A DNA stretch of 64,000 nucleotides, taken from NCBI RefSeq assembly GCF_000373245.1, contig NZ_KB890750.1:103255-167254 (forward strand), in the 5' to 3' direction. Positions within the stretch are counted from its first letter, which is position 1, and every line of letters begins with the position of its first letter. The DNA comes from Echinicola pacifica DSM 19836 (lineage in GTDB: Bacteria; Bacteroidota; Bacteroidia; Cytophagales; Cyclobacteriaceae). The notes beneath the pieces were generated by a model. It ran no database searches. It was not told the DNA's origin and worked only from the letters and a program-made list of their open reading frames with translations. The position numbers were made by a program, and so were the translations under genes. This document shows positions 8,398 to 17,882 of the stretch, one piece after another.

Positions 8398-9290
8398 GCT
8401 TTGACCAAAACGCCTTTATCATCATTTTGACAGGCTCCATGATCGCCATTAGCTGCGGTCTATTGGGTGCTTTCCTGATGCTTCGCAAGATGGCCATGAC
8501 TGGCGATGCGATATCCCATGCGGTATTGCCTGGGATAGTCATTGCCTTTTTGATTTCCGGCAGCCGCCATGGCTTGACCATGGTGATAGGCGCTGGTTTG
8601 GTAGGCCTGATCGCCACGGCCTGTATCGAGTACCTCACCCAAAAGGTGAAATTGCAGTCAGATGCTTCTATCGGCATTACCTTCACCTCATTATTTGCCA
8701 TAGGCATTATATTAATCACTTTCCTAGCCAACCAAATTGATCTGGATCAGGATTGTGTATTGTATGGGGAGATAGCCTATGTGCCCATTGACTTGTGGAT
8801 CACCAAAGCCGGGACCATTATGGGGCCACGAACCACCTATTTGGCCGTGATCAATCTGGTATTGGCAATTGCCTTTGTCAGTTTATTTTATAAGGAGCTA
8901 AAGCTAAGCACCTTTGACCCGGAGTTTGCAGCGACCATTGGTCTGTCCACTGCTGGGGTCAACTATGGACTTATGGGCATGGTGTCTTATACGACGGTGA
9001 GTTCCTTCGAGGCGGTAGGCGCCATATTAGTCGTGGCCTTATTGGTGGTGCCCCCCGCCACGGCCTTTCTATGGACCAAAAATCTAAAGAAACTATTGAC
9101 GGTGACCGCCATACTTGGCGTGCTGATTTCCTTTTTGGGATATTACCTCGCCTATTTACTCAATAGCTCGATCGCCGGCGCCATGGCCAGTGTGGCTGGT
9201 GTTTTCTTCTTTGTAAGTGTAACACTGAATCGCCATCAGATTCCTCGCATCAAAAGCAAAATGCGCAGGCTTCGCGAAGAAATGGCTTAA
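8394..9290 (+). CDS. Metal ABC transporter permease, second subunit
   Basis: A 298-residue inner-membrane permease of the ABC-3 (TroD/ZnuB) family with about nine hydrophobic helices and the motif GDAISHAVLPGIVIAF (residues about 37-52). It starts inside the end of the fused permease gene (4-bp overlap) and is the last gene of the operon, followed by a clear terminator. Two non-identical permeases suggest a heterodimeric channel, as in TroCD. This one lacks the regulator-like tail and ends soon after the last helix with a basic stretch (RIKSKMRRLREEMA). Confidence 0.94.
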   Translation: MSFDQNAFIIILTGSMIAISCGLLGAFLMLRKMAMTGDAISHAVLPGIVIAFLISGSRHGLTMVIGAGLVGLIATACIEYLTQKVKLQSDASIGITFTSLFAIGIILITFLANQIDLDQDCVLYGEIAYVPIDLWITKAGTIMGPRTTYLAVINLVLAIAFVSLFYKELKLSTFDPEFAATIGLSTAGVNYGLMGMVSYTTVSSFEAVGAILVVALLVVPPATAFLWTKNLKKLLTVTAILGVLISFLGYYLAYLLNSSIAGAMASVAGVFFFVSVTLNRHQIPRIKSKMRRLREEMA

Positions 9291-9325
9291 GCCAAGCCTT
9301 ATATTAATCATGAATAGCATTTTCT

Positions 9326-9367
9326 ACTGCGGATCTAAAATGATGAAATAGGTCCGCAGTATTTTTT
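9326..9367 (+). terminator. Terminator of the metal operon
   Basis: A stem of ACTGCGGA-C (9326-9335) pairs with G-TCCGCAGT (9351-9360) and is followed by ATTTTTT. It lies 35 bp after the last permease gene. Confidence 0.8.
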
Positions 9368-9828
9368 CATTAGCCCAAAAACTTTTCATAGGTCCACCCT
9401 ATTGGTTGATTCTATTCATCTGGCATTATGTTCAAGGCTGATAGCCTCAACGGAGAATAGTAGATTTGCTGATTCTGAGCTAGCTTCCAGAATGCTGCTG
9501 GTTCATTTTGAAATGATTCATTAGGGAGAAAAGCATTTATCTCTTAAAACGGATAAGCCTCCTTAAGCTGGACATAAAATATAAATTGCTTGATTACTGG
9601 AGTTTACGGTGAAAGGCCTCAAACAATTCTCCTGCTTTTTGGTTATAAATAATATAATCCTTTCCCTACATTCCGTCTTATAGTATAATATTTTATTCAG
9701 TTCTATATCTTAAAATATATTATTCATTTTAATTCTAATGTAATTAGGATTTTTTATAATAATTTATATATTTTTTAGATCAAAACAATGTCTTTTGGTA
9801 TGGTGATTGAGTATATACTTACAAATAA
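9368..9828. other. AT-rich gap with no recognised feature
   Basis: About 460 bases with no open reading frame of note. The right half (9640-9780) is very AT-rich and presumably carries the promoter of the DJ-1/PfpI gene. A TTTTGG about 35 bp upstream and TATATACTTAC near 9812-9822 could be its elements, but the match to the Bacteroidota consensus is poor. Confidence 0.4.
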
Positions 9829-10413
9829 GTGTTTAACCAAAAACCACTAATGATGGAAAATTTAAGAGAAAAAACAGTAGCTATACTAGCGACCAATGGT
9901 TTTGAAGAATCAGAATTGACCAGTCCTAAGCAAGCATTAGAGGATGCAGGAGCGACCGTACATATCGTATCTCCAGATGCCGGAACTATCAAAGGATGGA
10001 AAGATGGGAATTGGAGCAAAGAAATTTCGGTAAACAAAACTTCCTCGGAGGTGACTGTGGATGACTATGATGCCTTGGTATTACCAGGCGGGGTAATCAA
10101 TCCAGATATATTAAGGAGAGATGAAAAATCAATGGAATTTGTGCGATCATTTTTCAGGAGACATAAGCCGGTGGCCGCAATATGCCATGGACCACAGATC
10201 CTGATCGAGGCTGATGCGGTGGAAGGTAGAAAACTAACCTCCTTCCCTTCTATCAAAAAAGACCTCATCAATGCTGGTGCGCATTGGGTGGATGAAGAAG
10301 TCGTAGTTGATCACGGTTTGGTGACTTCCAGAAACCCTGACGATCTTCCAGCTTTCAACCGTAAGCTGATCGAAGAGGTGGCAGAAGGTAAGCATGCCGA
10401 GCAAACGCTGTAA
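9829..10413 (+). CDS. DJ-1/PfpI family protein (class I glutamine amidotransferase-like)
   Basis: A 186-194-residue cytoplasmic protein of the DJ-1/PfpI superfamily. Members act as stress proteins, deglycase/glyoxalase-type enzymes or peptidases. The nucleophile elbow is AAICHGPQIL with the reactive Cys. Glu in GFEESELTSPKQAL and the YDALVLPGG strand complete the fold, and the C-terminal TSRNPDDLPAFNRKLIEEV is typical of the YhbO/PfpI branch. The true start may be the ATG at 9850 or 9853 (product beginning MENLREK), since relatives begin there and the first eight residues look like leader sequence. It stands alone between a long gap and a strong terminator. Confidence 0.92.
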   Translation: MFNQKPLMMENLREKTVAILATNGFEESELTSPKQALEDAGATVHIVSPDAGTIKGWKDGNWSKEISVNKTSSEVTVDDYDALVLPGGVINPDILRRDEKSMEFVRSFFRRHKPVAAICHGPQILIEADAVEGRKLTSFPSIKKDLINAGAHWVDEEVVVDHGLVTSRNPDDLPAFNRKLIEEVAEGKHAEQTL

Positions 10414-10438
10414 GGATAAGACCAATACAGATAAAAAA

Positions 10439-10470
10439 GGAAGATGGTCATACATCTTCCTTTTTTTTTT
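10439..10470 (+). terminator. Intrinsic terminator after the DJ-1/PfpI gene
   Basis: GGAAGATG (10439-10446), a 6-base loop and CATCTTCC (10453-10460) are followed by ten T. The A-run before the stem pairs with the T-run, so it could also act leftward. Confidence 0.9.
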
Positions 10471-10848
10471 GCTTCTATATCTAGTATGCTACTATAATCT
10501 AACCCTCCCTTACGCTTAAGATCTAGCCAAAAGCCATAAATCATAAAATCTTAGGCGGCACTTCTTTTTTATCCTATTAAGGTTAGCTCAAGGCTTGGTT
10601 TTCCTTATGGAATTAGCTTTTTAGAATTACCTTAAAGAAAAATTGAATTAGATTTAAATAGTAAAATCCTTTGAATTATACTTTGCTTAAATAATTGATT
10701 TACAGTTGTTTATATGGTATGGGTCTAAAAGTATTTAAAGCCTATCAAATGCCCTTAAGGCCGACCAGGGTCATAGAATGTGGATATCTCAATAAATAAG
10801 AGTTATCATCCACTAATGGTGGGAAAAAGGTACTAAAGATTGTGGACC
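10471..10848. other. Gap with no recognised feature
   Basis: About 380 AT-rich bases between two convergent genes. I see no gene, repeat or strong hairpin for the minus-strand AI-2E gene. Confidence 0.4.
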
Positions 10849-11961
10849 TTATCCATCGATGCATTCATCGGAATCGACTTTACGATGTATTTTCTTATAC
10901 TTTTTTAAGCCTGTTTTATCCTCTCCCAGCAGTTTAGCAAAAGGCATAGTGTCTGGGCTCAATTCAAAAATCCTTCGCATAATAGCCAGCGTAGGAATAA
11001 TCAGTACCATACCGACAATTCCCCAAATGGCTCCACCCACCAATAAGCCCAGCAAAGTAATGAAGGCATTTAGGTTGACATTGGAGCCCACGATTTTTGG
11101 AGTAAGGAAATTGCTTTCGATCAACTGGATTACAGCAAAAAGCACGATGATAAAGAAGGGGGAAACGATAGAACTCGAAGTCAAGAAGGCGTAAAAGAAA
11201 GGAAGGATGGCGCCTAGAAAGGGGCCCAAATAGGGAATAATGTTTAGTAGAGCAGCAAACAGACCGAAAAACAAGGCATGTTCCACTCCCAGAAAATACA
11301 GTGCCGAAGTATTCAGCACCGCGAGTATAGCCATCACTTTTAATAATCCTATGATATAGCCCTGGACCATCCGTCGGATGGTGAATATTTCTCTTCGTAC
11401 CAATTTAGAGTCTTGATTCTTAAACAATTCAGCAATAAAATCACCTAAGTGATGCCGGTAAATCAGCATAAAAAATACAAATATCGGGGTAAGTATCAAG
11501 CCCGTCAGTGACCCAATAGTATTCAGAAGTACCTGTGGAATAGTCTGATTACCAGACTGGATCAGGTCTATCAGTTGGGAAGCATCCAGTCCATGATCCA
11601 GGCCCACGTCCATACCCAGGGAATCTTGGAAAAACGTATCAATATCCAAAAACCATTCATTCATGCGCTGGCTCACATTATCCAAATCCTTGCTCACGCC
11701 CTTGATCTGGATAACGATCAGGGTAATAATGCCTCCAATAATGATGATGCCACTTAGCAAAGCCATAAATGCACTCAGGGTGCCAGGCACTCGCTTTGAC
11801 TCCAGCCAGGTACACATAGGAGTCAGCAAAATGCTCAGCATTCCGGCTATAAATAAGGGAACCAAGAGGTTTTTGCCCATGATCAGGATAAAAACTATCG
11901 TGATGATCAATAATAAGACAAATAATACGCGCATGAATACTGGCAGATGAACTTGTTGCAT
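10849..11961 (-). CDS. AI-2E family transporter (PerM/TqsA-like membrane protein)
   Basis: A 370-residue integral inner-membrane protein of the AI-2E/UPF0118 family. Two or three helices lie at residues 8-75, followed by a soluble loop (about 80-150, with KGVSKDLDNVSQRMNEWF). Then come further helices from 155, with the conserved region FGLFAALLNIIPYLGPFLGA near residues 230-249 and GLLVGGAIWGIVGMVLIIP near 310. Members export small molecules such as autoinducer-2 or act in sodium/proton exchange, but the substrate is unknown here. The C-terminus is short and basic (KKYKKIHRK). It appears to be a single-gene unit, divergent from the NEW3/ABC operon. Confidence 0.92.
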   Translation of the reverse strand: MQQVHLPVFMRVLFVLLLIITIVFILIMGKNLLVPLFIAGMLSILLTPMCTWLESKRVPGTLSAFMALLSGIIIIGGIITLIVIQIKGVSKDLDNVSQRMNEWFLDIDTFFQDSLGMDVGLDHGLDASQLIDLIQSGNQTIPQVLLNTIGSLTGLILTPIFVFFMLIYRHHLGDFIAELFKNQDSKLVRREIFTIRRMVQGYIIGLLKVMAILAVLNTSALYFLGVEHALFFGLFAALLNIIPYLGPFLGAILPFFYAFLTSSSIVSPFFIIVLFAVIQLIESNFLTPKIVGSNVNLNAFITLLGLLVGGAIWGIVGMVLIIPTLAIMRRIFELSPDTMPFAKLLGEDKTGLKKYKKIHRKVDSDECIDG

Positions 11962-12298
11962 AAGTCTAAAATATATAAAACTATTGGATGAAAAATGGTC
12001 CTACAGGCACTTCCCCTCTTCACTCAAAAAATCGACCACAATTAGTGATTTTAACCTAAAACTACTAATTAATACAGATTGTTTTCATTCGGGTTAAAAT
12101 CTCTTTTCGCCAAAGGCGCAAAATATAAGGAATGGACGAGCATGCTGCTTATGAAGTTCCTCTTAATTTACCCCTAACTACTGAGAGCGCATTTTGGGGG
12201 AAAAAATCATTTTTTAACAAATTTTAACAAGGCAGGTATTTTGCATTTTTTCTTCAATATTTATTTTTGGTACTGTATCAATTTAACCTTAAAAGATT
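11962..12298. other. Divergent promoter region
   Basis: A 337-bp gap between the AI-2E gene and the NEW3/ABC operon. The right end holds a good promoter candidate (see next entry). In the rest I see only AT-rich sequence. Confidence 0.4.
12240..12269 (+). promoter_or_regulatory. Bacteroidota-type promoter of the NEW3/ABC operon
   Basis: TTTG at 12240-12243 and TATTTTTG at 12262-12269 match the -33 (TTTG) and -7 (TAnnTTTG) consensus with 18 bp between them. The predicted transcription start is near 12276, about 23 bp before the ATG at 12299. Confidence 0.55.
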
Positions 12299-13459
12299 AT
12301 GAAACGTTTTTTATTGCTACGTTGTACAAGAGTACATTTCCTATTTATTGCCTTTGTCGGAATAATCATCTCCACAGGCTCCGTAACCTTCGGACAGCAA
12401 TTAAGTCTTTACACCCCCTACACTCACATCAAAGTCCCCCCTGGAGAATCGATCAAATACGATTTTCAATTGATCAATAATGGGGCAAGTCAAGGCTCCT
12501 GCCCTATCAAAATTTCAGGCCTGCCAGAAGGCTGGGACTATACGCTGAGTGCAGGAGGATGGGCAGTCCAGGAGCTCTCGGTTTTACCCAAAGAAAAAGA
12601 GAAGTTTACCCTAAACCTCCAGGTACCGCTGGAAATCAAGAAAGGTAAATACCGGTTTAACGTACAAGCCGCCGGCTACCACAGCCTACCTCTCACCGTG
12701 GCGGTAGATGAAGAAGGCACCTTCAAAACAGAGTTTACCACCAAGCAGGCCAACCTGGAGGGGCATACTGATACTGACTTTACCTTCACCACCCAGCTGA
12801 AAAATCTGACTGCAGAGGCTCAGTCGTATTCCTTGCGAAATAAGGCGCCACGTGGATGGTCGGTTATTTTTAAGGCGAATTATAAGCAGGTCTCAGCCGT
12901 AAGCACAGAGCCAAATAGTACTACTGATATCTCCGTAACCGTCAAGCCCCCCTCAGATATTGCCGCAGGCACCTATACTATTCCTGTATCCGTCGGCAAT
13001 GCACAGATGAATGAAGACCTCGATCTGGAGGTGGCTATATCTGGTTCGTATGATATGGAGCTTAGTACCCCTTCGGGAATATTGAATACCCGGATCACTG
13101 CAGGTGGCGATCAGGAAATGGAATTGCTCCTAAAAAATACTGGAACTGCCAATCTCGAAAATATAAAACTGAATGCTCAGACCCCTTTGGACTGGAAGGT
13201 GGACTTTGCTGAGGAGGAAATCCTTCAACTTCCCCCTGGAGAAAGCAAAAAGGTAAAAGCCATAATCAAAGCCTCTTCGAAGTCGATTCCAGGCGATTAT
13301 ATTGTAAATATAAATGCCAAAACCCCTGAGGCAGACAGCAAGGTTAGCCTTAGAGCCCAAGTCAAAACTCCCCTATTGTCCGGTTGGTTAGGAATGGGAC
13401 TCATCATTTCGATACTTACAGGCATGGGCTATTTATTCAAAAAATACGGAAGACGCTGA
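12299..13459 (+). CDS. NEW3-domain exported membrane-anchored protein
   Basis: A 386-residue protein with a signal peptide (about 1-34, ending in TFGQQ). It has two or three beta-sandwich repeats of the NEW3/alpha-galactosidase-associated type (INNGASQGSCPIKISGLPEG, LKNLTAEAQSYSLRNKAPRG, LKNTGTANLENIKLNAQTP), each followed by a proline/glycine-rich GESKK or NSTTD turn. A C-terminal membrane helix (about 362-380, GWLGMGLIISILTGMGYLF) is followed by a basic tail. It is probably held in the inner membrane with its domains in the periplasm. It is followed after 3 bp by an ABC ATPase and permease, an arrangement that suggests an accessory subunit of that exporter. Substrate unknown. Confidence 0.85.
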   Translation: MKRFLLLRCTRVHFLFIAFVGIIISTGSVTFGQQLSLYTPYTHIKVPPGESIKYDFQLINNGASQGSCPIKISGLPEGWDYTLSAGGWAVQELSVLPKEKEKFTLNLQVPLEIKKGKYRFNVQAAGYHSLPLTVAVDEEGTFKTEFTTKQANLEGHTDTDFTFTTQLKNLTAEAQSYSLRNKAPRGWSVIFKANYKQVSAVSTEPNSTTDISVTVKPPSDIAAGTYTIPVSVGNAQMNEDLDLEVAISGSYDMELSTPSGILNTRITAGGDQEMELLLKNTGTANLENIKLNAQTPLDWKVDFAEEEILQLPPGESKKVKAIIKASSKSIPGDYIVNINAKTPEADSKVSLRAQVKTPLLSGWLGMGLIISILTGMGYLFKKYGRR

Positions 13460-13462
13460 GCC

Positions 13463-14431
13463 ATGAAGCCAATTATAGAAATCAGCCGCTTATGCAAAAA
13501 CTATGGAAAGCATAGGGCGGTCAATCAATTGGATCTCAGCATCCAACAGGGGGAAATTTATGGGCTCCTAGGGCCAAATGGAGCTGGTAAATCCACCACA
13601 ATCCTGATGCTAATGGGACTATCTGAACCAGATTCAGGAAGCATATCCATCGATGGGATCGATGCAAAGCGTCAGCCCTTATTGATCAGGAAAAAGGTGG
13701 GATTCCTGCCAGAAAATGTGGCTTTTTATGAGGATATGAGCGCATTGGAAAACCTCATTTTCACCTGCAGGCTCAATGGAATAACTAGAGATCAGGCCAT
13801 GAAGGTGAGCCAGTCATTATTAAATAAAGTAGGCTTAGAAGGTCGAGGGCAACAGAAAGTAAGTACTTTCTCCAGAGGAATGCGTCAGCGGCTTGGGCTT
13901 GCTGATTGTCTGGTAAAAGATCCACGGGTCATTATTCTGGACGAGCCCACCCTTGGCCTTGATCCCATTGGGGTGGCTGAGCTGCTGGAATTGATCAAAG
14001 ACCTGAATGAAAAGGAGGGCATTACAGTTTTGCTTTCCTCCCATCATCTCCATGAGGTTCAAAAGATTTGTCACCGGGTGGGGATTTTCGTAGAGGGCCA
14101 AAAATTGGCTGAAGGCACAATTAACTCTTTAGCTGATCAACTATTTGGTCCCCAATCCTTTACCTTAGAATTGGAAGCTTATTCTTCTGATAATGAATTG
14201 ATTACACCCGAACAAATAAAGCGTTTGACTAAGGGTCAGTATGAGATTTTGAAAGTGCTGGAGAAGAGTGGCTGCCTCCTATTGACTATGAGTCAGGAGA
14301 ATGTTTCAGGTATAGCAAAGTTGCTGATAGAGCAAGGCTACCGATTAGAAAAATTACTACCTAAAAAACCAGGATTAGATGAAATTTACCAACGTTATTT
14401 CCAAGACCATCCCCAACCATTATATGCCTAA
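13463..14431 (+). CDS. ABC-2 type exporter ATP-binding protein
   Basis: A 322-residue ATPase. Walker A is GPNGAGKST (about residues 36-44), the Q-loop is FLPENVAFYEDM, the signature is FSRGMRQRLG, Walker B is VIILDEPTLGLD and the H-loop is LSSHHLHE. The C-terminal ~100 residues are a variable extension, as in NosF/CcmA-type exporter ATPases. It lies in an operon with the NEW3 protein and the permease. The substrate may be a lipid, polysaccharide or protein. Confidence 0.93.
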   Translation: MKPIIEISRLCKNYGKHRAVNQLDLSIQQGEIYGLLGPNGAGKSTTILMLMGLSEPDSGSISIDGIDAKRQPLLIRKKVGFLPENVAFYEDMSALENLIFTCRLNGITRDQAMKVSQSLLNKVGLEGRGQQKVSTFSRGMRQRLGLADCLVKDPRVIILDEPTLGLDPIGVAELLELIKDLNEKEGITVLLSSHHLHEVQKICHRVGIFVEGQKLAEGTINSLADQLFGPQSFTLELEAYSSDNELITPEQIKRLTKGQYEILKVLEKSGCLLLTMSQENVSGIAKLLIEQGYRLEKLLPKKPGLDEIYQRYFQDHPQPLYA

Positions 14432-15455
14432 ATGGCCAAGGATGAAGCCTCTGGATTTTGGATCCCTAGGCAGTGATTTGATAGAAAACTTCAAGGCACT
14501 TACACATAACTATGCTCCTGGATATTTGCCTCGGGGAATATTTAGAGTAGTAGTAGAGAAGGAAATTAGTGATCATATCAAAAGCTGGCGATTTATAATT
14601 CTCGCCGGAATACTAATTCTCACGGGAATAGGCGCCGTACTTTCAGCCTACCAAACGATTTCCACCAGTCTGGAGGCTAGCCGATGGGAGGATCCTTTTT
14701 TCTCATTGCGATTATTTACTGCTGCAGAAAATGGGCTCCCCTCCTTCCACATGTTGATTAGCCTCATGGGCCCCCTGTTGGGGATTGGTTTGGCCTTTGA
14801 TGCGATCAATGCCGAGCAGATCCGGGGCACTAGCTATCGCGTGCTGGCGCAGCCCATTCCCCGGGACTATTGGATCAATGCCAAATTGATAGCCGCTTTA
14901 GCAGTGGTGAGCGTGCTATTATTGGCCATCACCTTATGCGTGATGGGTAGCGGCATGATTTTATTAGGCGCCATTCCCAGTATTGAGGAGTTTTGGAGAC
15001 TCCTCGGTTTTGTGGTGATCAGCACCTTTTATATAGGTTTTTGGATTAGCTTGGCCTTATTATTCTCTATTATATTCAAGCAGCCAGCGACTTCTGCCTT
15101 AGCCTCAGTGGCTGCATGGCTGTTTGTGACGGTCTTTTACAGCATCCTAGTCACCATGATGGGCCAAATGGTGAGCAGCATGCGCGGGGGTTATCTGGTG
15201 TGGACCAGATCGCTGATGAGTTTGCTGCCCAGTCAACTGTATAGTGATGCGGTAAGTGTGATTTTGATTCCAGAGATACGGAGTCTTGGTCCCCTGAATA
15301 CTGCCCAAACCTATGGTGCCATCCCCAGTCCGCTACCCATTGGGCAAAGCGTATTATTAGTTTGGCCACAGATCACGGGCATCATTGCCCTATGCCTGCT
15401 GTGTTTTGCGATCTCTTATAGAATCTATATGCGCCGGGAAATCAGGTCGAGATAA
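14379..15455 (+). CDS. ABC-2 type permease
   Basis: The longest reading has 358 residues, but the first 15 codons overlap the ATPase gene in another frame. The ATG at 14424, which overlaps the ATPase stop as ATGCCTAA, is the more likely start and gives about 343 residues. The product has a soluble amino segment, then about six membrane helices beginning near FIILAGILILTGIGAVL. A large periplasmic or lumenal loop between the first two helices carries LEASRWEDPFFSLRLF, as in NosY/GldF-like permeases. Near residue 140 it reads IRGTSYRVLAQPIPRDYW, a segment common in this ABC-2 subfamily. Confidence 0.88.
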   Translation: MKFTNVISKTIPNHYMPKWPRMKPLDFGSLGSDLIENFKALTHNYAPGYLPRGIFRVVVEKEISDHIKSWRFIILAGILILTGIGAVLSAYQTISTSLEASRWEDPFFSLRLFTAAENGLPSFHMLISLMGPLLGIGLAFDAINAEQIRGTSYRVLAQPIPRDYWINAKLIAALAVVSVLLLAITLCVMGSGMILLGAIPSIEEFWRLLGFVVISTFYIGFWISLALLFSIIFKQPATSALASVAAWLFVTVFYSILVTMMGQMVSSMRGGYLVWTRSLMSLLPSQLYSDAVSVILIPEIRSLGPLNTAQTYGAIPSPLPIGQSVLLVWPQITGIIALCLLCFAISYRIYMRREIRSR

Positions 15456-15964
15456 GAAATATTGCTTTTGCCGCTAGGCCAGGAATACCTACTGTTCTCA
15501 TTCGGAATAGTAGGTTATTTGGTTTTTGGGCTACTAATTATGGTGGTGTAACAAAAGCGATGGACTGTACAAAGTTTATCTAATCTCCCCTAGCCTAGCT
15601 TCTTGGATCAGCAGTGAGCTTAAGGGTTTATTATCCTATTGGTCTTATATGTAAGAGCATATTCTTTTGACTTGGATCTCTTCTTTTAGTTTTCTTTGAC
15701 CTTCGGTCAAAATCAATTTTACCTTGCCAAAATAATTCATTATCAGATGTTTATAATGTTCCCTACTTTATATTCTACCTGATTATCTATAGGAATTCCT
15801 AGCCTAGGAAGTATGGGGTGGTTTGTTGATTGGGGAGATTTAGAAATACTCGCTAAAGGGATCTGGGAGATTGGAGGACTTGGAATCCTGGTTCGATAAC
15901 TTTTTACGTAGGTACTGCGTAAGGAACTAAGAATAAAAATGCTTAGTTTAGTTTATTAAACAAT
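15456..15964. other. Gap with a small dyad
   Basis: About 510 bases with no gene. A perfect TTTGACC-TTC-GGTCAAA hairpin at 15695-15711, followed by ATCAATTTTA, might be a weak terminator or an operator. The rest shows nothing recognisable. Confidence 0.4.
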
Positions 15965-16420
15965 ATGATGATGAAGAGATTATTAGCCCTAGCAGCTTTG
16001 GTTTTAGTTACGGTGGCGTCGCAAGCCCAGAATAAAGCCGAAATTAAATGGTATTCTTTTGAGGAGGCCGTAGCATTAAATGAAGAAGAGCCCAAGATGG
16101 TCCTGGTGGATGTCTATACCGATTGGTGTGGATGGTGCAAGAAAATGGACAAAGAAACCTTTACTGATGCGGCGGTCGTGGAATATCTAAATGAAAATTT
16201 CTATGCGGTGAAATTAGATGCAGAAAACACTAAGGAAACCTTTGAGTTCAAAGGCGAGGAATATACTCAGGCCACCATGGCTCAATCGATGCAGGTACGC
16301 TCCTACCCGAACTTTGTGATCATCAATGAGACGATGGAAAACATCACCCAACTTCCTGGATACCGTCCTGCAGACACCTTCCTCAAGGATCTAAAAACGA
16401 CCCTTGAGCAGTTTAAATAA
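15965..16420 (+). CDS. Secreted thioredoxin-family protein
   Basis: A 151-residue periplasmic thioredoxin-like protein. A signal peptide (about 1-21, ending in ASQAQ) precedes a thioredoxin fold with the active site DWCGWCKKMDKETF. The CxxC motif with Trp-Cys-Gly-Trp-Cys-Lys is typical of the thioredoxin_7/DUF255-like branch, which suggests a disulfide reductase or isomerase in the periplasm. The cis-proline region is RSYPNFVIIN. It has its own terminator. No redox partner such as DsbD is next to it. Confidence 0.92.
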   Translation: MMMKRLLALAALVLVTVASQAQNKAEIKWYSFEEAVALNEEEPKMVLVDVYTDWCGWCKKMDKETFTDAAVVEYLNENFYAVKLDAENTKETFEFKGEEYTQATMAQSMQVRSYPNFVIINETMENITQLPGYRPADTFLKDLKTTLEQFK

Positions 16421-16445
16421 ACATCAAAAATGATAATGAAATGAT

Positions 16446-16468
16446 AAGGAGCTTTCCATAAGCTCCTT
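16446..16468 (+). terminator. Terminator of the thioredoxin-family gene
   Basis: A perfect stem AAGGAGCTT (16446-16454) with AAGCTCCTT (16460-16468) and a 5-base loop. Only a short T stretch follows, so it may be partial or leaky. The TATCTTTG at 16469-16476, right after it, fits the -7 consensus TAnnTTTG and may start the mnmE transcript. Confidence 0.7.
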
Positions 16469-16499
16469 TATCTTTGTAGCTCATTCTTAAACTATACCC

Positions 16500-17882
16500 A
16501 TGGCTTTTTCTATCAGCGAAAAAGAAGATACAATCATAGCATTGGCCACCCCACAGGGCGTTGGCGCGATTGCGGTCATCCGGCTTTCCGGCAAAGACGC
16601 TATTCAGCTTACCAATGCCGTCTTCAGAGGCAAGGACCTAGAAAAGCAAGAGAGCCATACCATTCATTTTGGGACCATCAGGGATGGGGATACCATCATC
16701 GATGAGGTTCTTGTATCGCTATTTATTGCCCCCAAGTCCTTCACCAAAGAGAATGTGGTGGAGATATCTACCCATGGAAGTTCCTATATTATCAACAGGG
16801 TCCTGAAGCTATTTATCAGCAAGGGAGCCCGCCCAGCAAAAGCTGGAGAATTTACCCAGCGCGCCTTCCTCAACGGGCAGTTTGACCTTGCTCAGGCGGA
16901 GGCAGTCGCTGATCTGATCCACTCTGACTCAGAAGCGGCCCACCAGGCTGCGCTCCATCAGATGCGCGGTGGATTCAGCGGTGAGATTAAGAATTTGCGT
17001 GATCAGCTGGTGCATTTTGCCTCCATGATAGAGCTAGAGCTTGACTTTGGTGAGGAAGACGTAGAGTTTGCAAGTCGTCAGGATCTACATCTCCTAGTAG
17101 AAAAGCTTCTACGTGTGGTAGAGCAGTTAATTGGTAGTTTTGACCTGGGCAATGTCATCAAAAACGGGGTGCCCACCGTCATTGCAGGCAAGCCCAATGC
17201 AGGAAAATCCACCCTTCTCAATGCCCTACTTAACGAAGAAAAAGCCATAGTATCGGATATAGCAGGAACAACCCGCGATCTGATAGAGGATGAAATCAAC
17301 ATCGGAGGCGTCATCTTCAGGTTTATCGATACTGCCGGCCTGCGGGAAACCACCGACACGATCGAGGCCATCGGTGTATCGCGGACACAGGAAAAAATGA
17401 AGACGGCCAGCCTCATTCTTTATCTCTTTGACCTCAGCGATACCGACCTTATCGAAATCAATCGAGACATCAATAAGCTAGAAAATCTGGGTGTCCCCTT
17501 CGTGAAAGTAGCGAATAAGATTGACAGGGCTAATGATCAGTTTATCAGTGATTTAAAGAGAAATCATCCTGACACTATTTTTATTTCTGCGGGAAAAAAA
17601 GAAAACCTCGACGAGCTAAGTCATAAGATTTTGGAGCTGGTAAATTTAGATAAATTCAAGACCGGCAATACGGTAGTCACGAATATCCGCCACTACGATT
17701 CCTTAGTAAAAACTAGGGATTCTTTGCTCGACGTATTATCAGGAATAGATAACGAAATCACCAACGATTTTATGGCCATGGACATCCGCCGCAGCCTATA
17801 TTTCCTCGGCGAGATCACCGGCGAAATCACCACAGACGACCTTCTCGCCAATATTTTTAGTAAGTTTTGTATCGGGAAGTAA
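16500..17882 (+). CDS. mnmE: tRNA modification GTPase MnmE
   Basis: A 460-residue cytoplasmic GTPase. With MnmG it makes the 5-(carboxymethyl)aminomethyl modification of wobble uridine. The N-terminal folate-binding domain (1-120) starts DTIIALATPQGVGAIAVIRL. The central helical part is followed by the G domain (about 218-375) with G1 GKPNAGKSTLLN, G2 GTTRD, G3 DTAGLRET and G4 NKID. The last residues are the family hallmark CIGK, with the Cys that is essential for modification. Length is normal and nothing is missing. No partner mnmG lies in the window. Confidence 0.97.
   Translation: MAFSISEKEDTIIALATPQGVGAIAVIRLSGKDAIQLTNAVFRGKDLEKQESHTIHFGTIRDGDTIIDEVLVSLFIAPKSFTKENVVEISTHGSSYIINRVLKLFISKGARPAKAGEFTQRAFLNGQFDLAQAEAVADLIHSDSEAAHQAALHQMRGGFSGEIKNLRDQLVHFASMIELELDFGEEDVEFASRQDLHLLVEKLLRVVEQLIGSFDLGNVIKNGVPTVIAGKPNAGKSTLLNALLNEEKAIVSDIAGTTRDLIEDEINIGGVIFRFIDTAGLRETTDTIEAIGVSRTQEKMKTASLILYLFDLSDTDLIEINRDINKLENLGVPFVKVANKIDRANDQFISDLKRNHPDTIFISAGKKENLDELSHKILELVNLDKFKTGNTVVTNIRHYDSLVKTRDSLLDVLSGIDNEITNDFMAMDIRRSLYFLGEITGEITTDDLLANIFSKFCIGK

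Noticed and set aside
9811-9822. Promoter for the DJ-1/PfpI gene at TATATACTTAC
   Set aside because: It lacks the TTTG of the Bacteroidota -7 element; kept only as a weak remark in the gap entry.
12241-12480. Frame overlapping the start of the NEW3 gene
   Set aside because: Shadow of the true gene that starts at 12299; the product is not protein-like.
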